A stretch of DNA of 59,391 bases from an uncultured Anaeroplasmataceae bacterium. GTDB lineage: Bacteria; Bacillota_I; Bacilli_A; Acholeplasmatales; Anaeroplasmataceae. Shown here piece by piece: positions 53,291 through 59,391 of the stretch. Where the stretch lies: NCBI GenBank assembly GCA_947629825.1, contig CANRFF010000008.1, forward strand, positions 1 through 59,391, written 5' to 3'. Position 1 is the first letter of the stretch, and every line of letters starts with the position of its first letter. The notes beneath the pieces were generated by a model, which was given only the letters and a program-made list of their open reading frames with translations, was not told the DNA's origin and ran no database searches. A program made the translations under genes and the position numbers.

Positions 53291-53344
53291 ACTGTCATCA
53301 ATATTAGTTGTATTTATTAAAACAAGCAGACATAGAATTGATAG

Positions 53345-54001
53345 TACGTAAACAAGAAGTGGGGATACTGGTCGATGTTTGTTTATCTGAATCGCTATCG
53401 GACCGAAGCTTTGCCTTTATATCTGAAACTGTACGAACTGTTGAAAAAGAAAAATTATTTTGTGATTACCACCAATGTAGATCATCAATTTCAGAAAGCG
53501 GGTTTTGCGAAAGAACGCATTTTTTATACTCAGGGAGATTATGGTTTGTTTCAGTGCAGTGTGCCTTGTCATTTGAAAACGTATGACAATGAACAAATCA
53601 TCAAAAAGATGATTGCCAATCAAAAAGATCATCGGATATCCGAAGAACTTTTGCCGAAGTGTCCCGTTTGCGGGAAACCGATGAGTATGAATTTACGTTC
53701 CGACGATACTTTTGTGGAAGATGAAGGTTGGAAAAAAGCCGCCGAAAGATATGTTTCTTTTTTACAGAAAAACAAGGATCGGAAAATATTATTTTTGGAA
53801 TTGGGAGTCGGGTGGAATACGCCCGGAATCATCAAAATTCCTTTTATGAAAATGACAGAAGAAATGCCGCTTGCCCACTATGTTTGTATCAATACCGAAA
53901 AAATGGAATGTTTCGAAGAAATCGAATCCCGCAGTATTTTCTTTCAAAGCGATCTCAAAGAACTGATCGAACAAGTCGCAGAAGAGTATGAGGAAAGTTG
54001 A
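53345..54001 (+). pseudogene. N-terminally truncated sirtuin (SIR2/SirTM-like)
   Basis: The frame encodes family landmarks from the middle onward: K-K-W-G-Y-W-S, Y-F-V-I-T-T-N-V-D-H-Q-F-Q-K-A-G (with the catalytic His), Y-T-Q-G-D-Y-G-L-F-Q-C, P-K-C-P-V-C-G (zinc cysteines) and E-L-G-V-G-W-N-T-P-G. A sirtuin should begin about 75-80 residues earlier with the G-A-G-x-S NAD-binding motif, which is absent. Homologous sequence starts at about 53345, right after a TAG at 53342-53344. An ATG at 53375 opens 208 codons without a ribosome site, so activity is unlikely. Codon use is core-like downstream of the break and AT-rich upstream. Confidence 0.85.
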
Positions 54002-54109
54002 GTTTGTTTTCGTTTGGAAAAACCAAATAAAACAAAAGATCACCCTTTTTTAATGGTAGTGATTTCAAATCAATTTGTAAAAAGGACAAGAAAGTCGTAA
54101 ATTCCGTGA

Positions 54110-54143
54110 TTGACTTGCATTTTTGACAAAAAAATTATATGAT
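54110..54143 (+). promoter_or_regulatory. Promoter of the HPt/HD-GYP pair
   Basis: TTGCAT (54115-54120) and TATGAT (54138-54143) are 17 bp apart. An overlapping TTGACT (54110-54115) is an alternative -35 at a longer spacing. Confidence 0.6.
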
Positions 54144-54183
54144 AAAAATGTAGCAAAATTTGTCGGGAAAGAAGGGACTTTCT

Positions 54184-54549
54184 ATGAATTTGCGGGAATG
54201 TTATGAAGAATTCGGTGGAAATTATGAAGAAGTGGTTGCCCGTTTTGGTGGGGAACGCTTGATTTTCAAGTATCTTTTTAAATTTTCGGAAGATTCCAGT
54301 TTCGAAACACTGCAAAAGGCTTTGGAACATCAAAACCGACAGGAAGCGTTTATGGCAGCACATACTTTGAAAGGAATCTGCCAAAATTTGAATTTGGATC
54401 GACTTTTGGTATCTGTCAGTGAAATGACGGAAATTTTGCGAAACAATCGGCTTCCTTCTCAAGAACTTCAAAGTAATGTTTCTCGGGATTATCGGATGAC
54501 AATTTGTGCGATAGAAAAACTGAAAAGAGAAATCGAGGTGGCGGGTTAA
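54184..54549 (+). CDS. Histidine phosphotransfer (HPt) protein
   Basis: A 121-aa four-helix protein with the HPt site M-A-A-H60-T-L-K-G-I. It accepts and passes phosphate between a histidine kinase and a response regulator. No hybrid kinase is in the window, so its donor is encoded elsewhere. The stop overlaps the start of the response regulator (TAATG), so that protein is its likely partner. ATG 54184 is chosen; an upstream in-frame start at 54160 lacks a better ribosome site. Confidence 0.88.
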   Translation: MNLRECYEEFGGNYEEVVARFGGERLIFKYLFKFSEDSSFETLQKALEHQNRQEAFMAAHTLKGICQNLNLDRLLVSVSEMTEILRNNRLPSQELQSNVSRDYRMTICAIEKLKREIEVAG

Positions 54550-56066
54550 TGAATACCAATCAACGACAAACCATTTTAATTACAGACGATTCTTCTATGA
54601 ATCGGGAGATTCTTTCGGATATTTTAAAAGAAGAATACAATATTTTGGAAGCCGCCGACGGCGAAGAAGCGATTTCGATTTTGGAAGAGTCGGTCAATCA
54701 AATCGATTTGGTTTTATTGGATATCGTGATGCCGAAAATGGATGGGTTCGAAGTTTTGGCATTGATGAATAAACATCACTGGATTGACGATACTCCGGTA
54801 ATGATGATCTCCGCCGAAACGGTGCCGTCTTCGATGCATCGGGCGTATGAACTTGGGGCAGTGGATTTTATCCGTCGACCGTTTGATGAAGTGGTTGTCC
54901 ATAAAAGAGTCAGCAATACCATGATGCTTTATGCCCGGCAAAAAAGATTGATCGGAATGGTTACCGAACAAATTTACGAAAAAGAGAAGAGCAGTAATTT
55001 AATGGTGACGATTTTAAGTCATATCGTTGAGTTTCGTAATGGGGAAAGCGGGCTTCATGTTTTACATATCAATACGATGACGAAAATACTGCTTCAGGAA
55101 TTGAAGAAAAAAACGGATCGGTATCCGCTCACTCAAAAAGATATTTCCCTCATCAGCATGGCATCATCTTTACATGATATCGGAAAAATCGCCATTCCGG
55201 ATGAAATTTTAAACAAACCGGGAAGATTGACTCCGGAAGAATTCGAAATCATGAAAAAACATTCTTCCATCGGAGCGGAAATGTTGAAAGATCTGCCTTT
55301 CCGCAATGAAGACGGGTTGGTCAAGGTGGCTTATGAAATTTGCCGTTGGCACCATGAACGTTTTGACGGAAGAGGATATCCGGATGGATTGGTCGGCGAT
55401 GAAATTCCGATTTCGGCACAAGTGGTGTCCATTGCCGATGTCTATGACGCTTTGACCAGTGAAAGAGTTTATAAGAAGGCTTTTTCTCATGAGAAAGCAA
55501 TGGAGATGATTTTAAATGGCGAATGTGGGAAGTTCAATCCGTTGTTGTTGGAATGTCTGCAGTCTTGTGCGGATGTGATTCAGTATGAACTGAAAAACAA
55601 TTCTTTGGGCTCGACGCCTTTGGCAACCGACGATATCCAAAATATTGTCTATGAAGTTTCGCAAAATCACGATTTGGCCTCATCGAATCGGGCAATCGCT
55701 CTTTTGGAAAAAGAACGATTGAAAAATCAATTTTATTTGTCCTGTTGCGATGATTATTTATTTGAATATTCCAATGAAACGGAGATTTTGAAACTTTCCA
55801 AATCGGGGGCCGCCCGTTTGGGCATCGGCGAAATCACATTGAAGCCTTTTGCCGACGATCATTTATTGAAATGTATCGGAGCGGAACAACTTTCTTTGAT
55901 TACGTCGAAATTGGATGAACTGAAACCGAAAGAGACTTTAAAACTTTCCGTTTGTTTTCATCAACCGGAAGAAGATCTTCCTTTGACGGTTTTGTTTCAA
56001 CCGCTGGGAGTTGGCGACAAACGAACCGGAGTACTTGGGAAATTCAAGATTGAAAAAAAGACTTAG
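54549..56066 (+). CDS. Response regulator with HD-GYP c-di-GMP phosphodiesterase domain
   Basis: A 505-aa protein. Receiver domain at residues 8-125 with D13-D14 and phospho-acceptor D58. HD-GYP domain at about 150-345 with H209-D210 in S-L-H-D-I-G-K, then H268-H-E-R-F-D-G-R-G-Y-P. The C-terminal part (about 380-505) looks PAS-like. It should hydrolyse cyclic di-GMP when phosphorylated. It is translationally coupled to the HPt gene. A terminator follows. Confidence 0.95.
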   Translation: MNTNQRQTILITDDSSMNREILSDILKEEYNILEAADGEEAISILEESVNQIDLVLLDIVMPKMDGFEVLALMNKHHWIDDTPVMMISAETVPSSMHRAYELGAVDFIRRPFDEVVVHKRVSNTMMLYARQKRLIGMVTEQIYEKEKSSNLMVTILSHIVEFRNGESGLHVLHINTMTKILLQELKKKTDRYPLTQKDISLISMASSLHDIGKIAIPDEILNKPGRLTPEEFEIMKKHSSIGAEMLKDLPFRNEDGLVKVAYEICRWHHERFDGRGYPDGLVGDEIPISAQVVSIADVYDALTSERVYKKAFSHEKAMEMILNGECGKFNPLLLECLQSCADVIQYELKNNSLGSTPLATDDIQNIVYEVSQNHDLASSNRAIALLEKERLKNQFYLSCCDDYLFEYSNETEILKLSKSGAARLGIGEITLKPFADDHLLKCIGAEQLSLITSKLDELKPKETLKLSVCFHQPEEDLPLTVLFQPLGVGDKRTGVLGKFKIEKKT

Positions 56067-56075
56067 GAAAAGAAG

Positions 56076-56115
56076 AAACGACTGACTTTGAAAAGATTCA
56101 AGATCAGTCGTTTTT
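56076..56115 (+). terminator. Terminator after the HD-GYP gene
   Basis: AAACGACTGA (56076-56085) pairs with TCAGTCGTTT (56104-56113) around an 18-nt loop, followed by TT. Confidence 0.75.
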
Positions 56116-56271
56116 GATTTGTATAGATATCGATTTTACCACTTCTTGCGGTTCATTCGGTGGTAAGACCGGTTTCTTTCCGATTTTCTGAGGTTGTTTT
56201 TTAATGAAACCAAAAAGTTTATTTTCCGGTGAATATCGTTGAAAAAAATTTCTACTTCAATCAAAATTCAT
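56104..56271 (-). pseudogene. 55-codon leftward ORF interrupted by an in-frame TGA
   Basis: On the minus strand, ATG 56271 opens M-N-F-D then TGA. The frame continues open for 50 codons with coding-like composition (R-Y-S-P-E-N-K-L-F-G-F-I-K-K-Q-P, then P-V-L-P-P-N-E-P-Q) to TGA 56104. If the fifth codon were read as Trp the product would be 55 aa. Other genes in this window use TGA as stop, so the ORF is best seen as a decayed small gene or chance. The ATG lacks a good ribosome site. Confidence 0.3.
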
Positions 56272-56284
56272 TGAAAAAAAATAT

Positions 56285-56312
56285 ACGGTTCGGGAAGAAT
56301 CCGAACCGTTTT
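56285..56312. terminator. Terminator of the hydrolase gene
   Basis: ACGGTTCGG (56285-56293) pairs with CCGAACCGT (56301-56309). On the minus strand TATATTTTTTTT follows, ending the leftward carD-hydrolase transcript. The plus strand also has TTTATTTTA after it. Confidence 0.8.
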
Positions 56313-56315
56313 ATT

Positions 56316-57218
56316 TTATTGAAAGAATTCCAAAATGTCTTGGTAGACGTTCAGGTGATCTTTTTCGTTTAATATTTCATGTCTCATTTGCGGATAAGTT
56401 TTCAAGCGAATGTTTTCATATCCTGCTTTTTCCAAGGTTCGTATCGATGAATGAAGTCCTTTTTCATAGAGAGTACAAGGATCTTCTTGTCCTGCGAGAA
56501 AAAGAATCGGAACGTCTTTTTTCTTCATTTGGTATCGCTTGGGTTGATTCATTTGAATGATCAGATGATAGAGGGCTTTGTAAGCCGAAACGGTAAACGG
56601 AATTCCGCAATAGGGATCTTCATTGTATTTTCCGACATTTTCCGGATTGACGGAGATCCAGTCGTTTTCGGTCACTCTGTCTTGGATTGCTTTGGAAAAA
56701 GGAGAAAGTGTCAGGTGTTCCAACATTTTGGAAACATAGTGGTTTCCGTGAAATAATCCGATGATATCTGCCAAGAAAACTCCCGCATGGGCTGCCGATT
56801 GATAGGCCGGGGCACCGGAAAATACAATTTTTTGATAAGAGTCGCTTTCGCTTTGAATTAAGTTTCTTCCGATGATGGTTCCCATCGAATGCGCAAACAG
56901 ATAGATGGGAGTTTGTTCGTGATGAAGGTGCAAATAGTTCAGAATCGTTATTTGATCTTGAACAAGGGCTTTCCATGCTTTTTTTCCCATATATCCCAAC
57001 TGTTTTTCATCGGTATATTTTCCGTGACCGCGCAAGTCGGAAGTGATGACCGAAAATCCATGTTCATTCAAAAAAGCAGCCAACGGCTCATAGCGATTTT
57101 GGTGTTCTTTCATTCCGTGAATGATTTGAACGATGGCTTTGGGTTGAGAAACGGAATAGAAGATACAGTGGAGATCCTCATTGTCGAAATGGGATTTCAA
57201 TAAGATGTTTTCTTTCAT
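56316..57218 (-). CDS. Alpha/beta hydrolase of the monoglyceride lipase/lysophospholipase type
   Basis: A 300-aa S33-like hydrolase. H-G-M-K-E-H forms the oxyanion region near residue 34, D-L-R-G-H-G near 61, and the nucleophile elbow is A-H-S-M-G-T (about 109-114). D in G-Q-E-D-P and the catalytic His in M-R-H-E-I-L (about 280) complete the triad. No signal peptide; cytosolic. It lies 10 bp after the carD-like gene in one operon. The natural substrate (monoacylglycerol or lysolipid) is inferred from the family. Confidence 0.92.
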   Translation of the reverse strand: MKENILLKSHFDNEDLHCIFYSVSQPKAIVQIIHGMKEHQNRYEPLAAFLNEHGFSVITSDLRGHGKYTDEKQLGYMGKKAWKALVQDQITILNYLHLHHEQTPIYLFAHSMGTIIGRNLIQSESDSYQKIVFSGAPAYQSAAHAGVFLADIIGLFHGNHYVSKMLEHLTLSPFSKAIQDRVTENDWISVNPENVGKYNEDPYCGIPFTVSAYKALYHLIIQMNQPKRYQMKKKDVPILFLAGQEDPCTLYEKGLHSSIRTLEKAGYENIRLKTYPQMRHEILNEKDHLNVYQDILEFFQ

Positions 57219-57228
57219 AAAAACTCCT

Positions 57229-57711
57229 TTAAAATTGAGATTTCAATAATTCTTCGGCTTGAACTTTCGATAAATCCAATACCAAGACCATTTCGTCTAA
57301 GACTTTTCTTTGAGCTTGTTGTAAAAATTGAGTATCGAAAGAACCGAGTGTCTTTTTTTCTTTCTTTTTTTCCTCCATTAAAGCATAAAGGCATTTTAAA
57401 AGATAAAGAGAATCCTGAAAGGTATTGGCATCTACCAAAGATTGAAATTGTGTTTTTCGGATTTTATTGTCTTTGGAATACTCGATGCATTTTGTTTTCG
57501 ATTGTTCGAAAACGGATAAACATGTTTTTTTATCGGTTACGGGGCGTAGAAAAAGATCGATTTTTTCTTCGGGAATCATAATGGATAAATTGGTTGAAGT
57601 GGTTTTCAGCAGAAAAAAATACTTATTCAATTGCTGGTTTAATTTTTTTTCTACCACTGAACAAACACCATACCCGCTGTGTACGACATAATCGCCGACT
57701 GTCAGTTGCAT
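57229..57711 (-). CDS. CarD/CdnL-type transcription regulator
   Basis: The 160-aa protein has the N-terminal CarD_TRCF RNA-polymerase interaction domain: V-G-D-Y-V-V-H-S-G-Y-G-V-C (residues 5-17) and, around residue 45, I-M-I-P-E-E-K-I. A helical C-terminal part with basic K-K-K-E-K-K follows. CarD proteins bind the RNA polymerase beta subunit and stabilise open complexes. Length matches the family. It is the first gene of the operon with the hydrolase. Confidence 0.9.
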   Translation of the reverse strand: MQLTVGDYVVHSGYGVCSVVEKKLNQQLNKYFFLLKTTSTNLSIMIPEEKIDLFLRPVTDKKTCLSVFEQSKTKCIEYSKDNKIRKTQFQSLVDANTFQDSLYLLKCLYALMEEKKKEKKTLGSFDTQFLQQAQRKVLDEMVLVLDLSKVQAEELLKSQF

Positions 57712-57885
57712 TTTTCATCCCCCTGTTTCTTGAATTCAGTCTTATTATAACATAAAAATGAGAAAAAAACCAGAGAAGAAAAAAGGACTTTTTCAAAAAA
57801 AAATGTAAAAATAACAGGAAGACTTTATTTGAATTTGAAGTTATGATAAAATGGAAATATCTTGTGGGATAAAGGAGTTTTTCAA

Positions 57886-59301
57886 ATGAAATACGATGTT
57901 GTTATAGTGGGAGCCGGACCGGCCGGACTGTTTGCGGCATATGAGTTGCATGAAAAAAATCCGAAATTGAAAGTTTTGTTGGTTGACAAAGGACAAGATA
58001 TTTATCATCGTACCTGTCCGGTGTTGGAACATAAAATATCCAAGTGTCCGAAAGATCAAAATGGTCATTTCGGATGTTTTCCTGCCTGTTCGATTACGAA
58101 CGGATTCGGCGGTGCCGGAGCTTATTCGGATGGGAAATTCAATATCACTTCGGAATTCGGCGGGTGGATGACCGATTATCTGGACGATAAAATCGTCGAA
58201 GATCTGATCAACTATGTCGATTCCATCAATCTGAAATACGGCGCTCCGACCACAATTACCGATCCTACGACCGATAAGGTCAGAGAAATCGAAAAACGGG
58301 GATATGCCGTCGGTTTGAAATTGTTGCGGGCGAAAGTCCGGCATCTGGGAACCGAAAACAATTTGAAAATCATGGAAAAAATTTACGATGATTTAAGTAA
58401 AGTCATCGACATTCGCTGTCGAACGGAAGTTACCGACATTGTGATTGAAGACGATCAAGTCAAAGGAATCAAAATCGGGGAAGAATGGATTGAATGTTCT
58501 CAAGTCTTTTTGGCAGTGGGAAGAGACGGATCGACATGGCTTCAGAAAATCTGTGAACTTCATGGAATCCATTTGATGCATAATCAGGTCGATATCGGAG
58601 TTCGGGTAGAGACGAACGATGTCGTCATGGAAGAAATCAATCAGAATTTATATGAGGGAAAATTTGTCTTTCGTACGTCAGTCGGTACGGTCGTGAGAAC
58701 CTTTTGTTCGAATCCTTCCGGACATGTGGTTGTCGAAAATCACAGCGGGACGATTCTGGCGAACGGTCATGCGTATGCCGATCCGAAGATGGGAAGTCAT
58801 AATACCAATTTCGCGCTTCTGGTTTCTCACAAATTTTCCGAACCTTTTGACCAACCGAACGAATATGCTCATGAAGTTTCCCGTTTGGCCAACCAACTTT
58901 CCTGCGGAAGCGTCATTGTTCAGCGTTACGGAGATATCTGTAAAGGCAGAAGAACAACGCAGAAGCGGTTGGAAGAAGGTTTTGTCAAACCGACGTTAAA
59001 AGAGGCGGTGCCGGGCGATTTGGGACTGGTTCTTCCGTATAATACGATGAAATCCATTATCGAGATGATTGAGGCGCTGGATCATGTTACTCCGGGAATT
59101 GCGAATGAACATACGCTTTTTTACGGTGTGGAAGCCAAGTTTTATTCGGCAAGACCTGTTACGAACGAATATTTCGAGACGAAAGTTTCCGGTCTTTATG
59201 TCGGCGGCGACGGAGCGGGAATTACAAGAGGATTGGCTCAGGCCGGAGCGAACGGCGTCTGGGTGGCCAGACATATCGTATCCAAATATGAAAAACAATA
59301 A
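57886..59301 (+). CDS. FAD-dependent dehydrogenase (COG2509-like)
   Basis: The 471-aa flavoprotein starts at ATG 57886 behind AAAGGAG. FAD-binding motif V-I-V-G-A-G-P-A-G-L-F (residues 6-16) and the conserved block G-F-G-G-A-G-A-Y-S-D-G-K-F-N (about 75-88) mark the family. The C-terminal G-L-Y-V-G-G-D-G-A-G-I-T-R-G-L-A-Q-A-G-A-N-G segment closes the FAD site. A C-P-x4-H-x-x-S-K-C region near residue 45 may hold a redox centre. Substrate unknown. Last complete gene of the window. Confidence 0.92.
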   Translation: MKYDVVIVGAGPAGLFAAYELHEKNPKLKVLLVDKGQDIYHRTCPVLEHKISKCPKDQNGHFGCFPACSITNGFGGAGAYSDGKFNITSEFGGWMTDYLDDKIVEDLINYVDSINLKYGAPTTITDPTTDKVREIEKRGYAVGLKLLRAKVRHLGTENNLKIMEKIYDDLSKVIDIRCRTEVTDIVIEDDQVKGIKIGEEWIECSQVFLAVGRDGSTWLQKICELHGIHLMHNQVDIGVRVETNDVVMEEINQNLYEGKFVFRTSVGTVVRTFCSNPSGHVVVENHSGTILANGHAYADPKMGSHNTNFALLVSHKFSEPFDQPNEYAHEVSRLANQLSCGSVIVQRYGDICKGRRTTQKRLEEGFVKPTLKEAVPGDLGLVLPYNTMKSIIEMIEALDHVTPGIANEHTLFYGVEAKFYSARPVTNEYFETKVSGLYVGGDGAGITRGLAQAGANGVWVARHIVSKYEKQ

Positions 59302-59320
59302 GTCCGAAGAGAAATTGATA

Positions 59321-59391
59321 TGATACCTCTAAAGTAGACAAATAAAATAATTAAAAGGAAACAATCCCCTAGGGGATTCGGACCTTGAGAT
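59321..59391 (+). mobile_element. Probable left end of an IS3-family insertion sequence (partial)
   Basis: TGATACCTCTAAAGTAGACA (59321-59340) has the layout of IS150/IS3-type terminal repeats (TG, A-C-C near the end, then AAAGT-GACA). A ribosome-site-like AAAGGA follows at about 59354. A perfect palindrome AATCCCCTAGGGGATT (59363-59378) lies just inside. The transposase would be beyond the window. GTCCGAA (59302) and TTCGGAC (59377) are also inverted repeats. Confidence 0.45.

Noticed and set aside
37831-53344. Active integrative element with its own integrase
   Set aside because: No recombinase, relaxase or phage structural gene is present in the island, so only the insertion scars are supported.
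56104-56271. Genetic code 4 (TGA as Trp)
   Set aside because: Many full-length genes here end in TGA and encode Trp by TGG.

Overview
The window looks like a chromosome segment of a low-GC Gram-positive bacterium (Bacillota). The evidence is the recU-class A PBP pair, RNase J, RarA, a SpoVB-type flippase, a DpaA-like dipicolinate synthase subunit, DUF421 and TIGR04086 membrane proteins, AGGAGG/GGTGA ribosome sites and TTGACA-17-TATAAT promoters. Gene content suggests an Erysipelotrichia-like gut lineage. That placement is an inference and could be wrong at family level.

Layout. (1) 1-5760 is an AT-rich accessory block: the start of an outward-reading gene, a candidate structured RNA (625-806) before an unknown 357-aa protein, a HEPN-motif protein coupled to a frameshifted ORF, and a Schlafen/AlbA_2-type regulator. 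It ends exactly at the 3' side of tRNA-Arg(TCT). (2) 5762-37830 is core: MgtE, PBP/RecU, DpaA, RNase J, a degenerate FtsK-like protein, RarA, SpoVB-like, the apt-rsh-dtd-(membrane protein)-rimO-trmL-trxA-trxB operon, dinB, DEAD-box helicase/DegV, glgA-glgC, argS, a GT4 glycosyltransferase and tRNA-Leu(CAA). (3) 37831-53344 is a second AT-rich island starting at the tRNA-Leu 3' end. Copies of the tRNA end plus its terminator recur at 41254 and, more diverged, at 47774, so the island looks like stacked insertions. It carries a HAD-phosphoribosyltransferase fusion with a DprA-like protein, a LysR/flavodoxin/aldo-keto reductase redox cluster, a small sigma-like factor, three lipoprotein genes in perfect 571-bp tandem register, and a lipase-nucleotidyltransferase pair. 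The right edge cuts a sirtuin gene, leaving only its C-terminal two thirds. (4) 53345-59391 returns to core: HPt plus HD-GYP response regulator, an alpha/beta hydrolase with a CarD-like regulator, an FAD oxidoreductase, then what looks like the left end of an IS3-family element.

How genes work together. The apt-to-trxB operon joins purine salvage, (p)ppGpp control, translation quality control and thiol redox. Its TrxB lacks the usual NADPH-binding motifs, suggesting ferredoxin-dependent reduction. glgA-glgC make glycogen from a promoter with a palindromic operator-like spacer. The strongest candidates for an undescribed system are the HAD-PRTase/DprA operon and the RNA-plus-protein and HEPN loci next to tRNA-Arg; all three sit in tRNA-flanking islands, where defence genes are often found. 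No integrase, CRISPR array or rRNA is visible.
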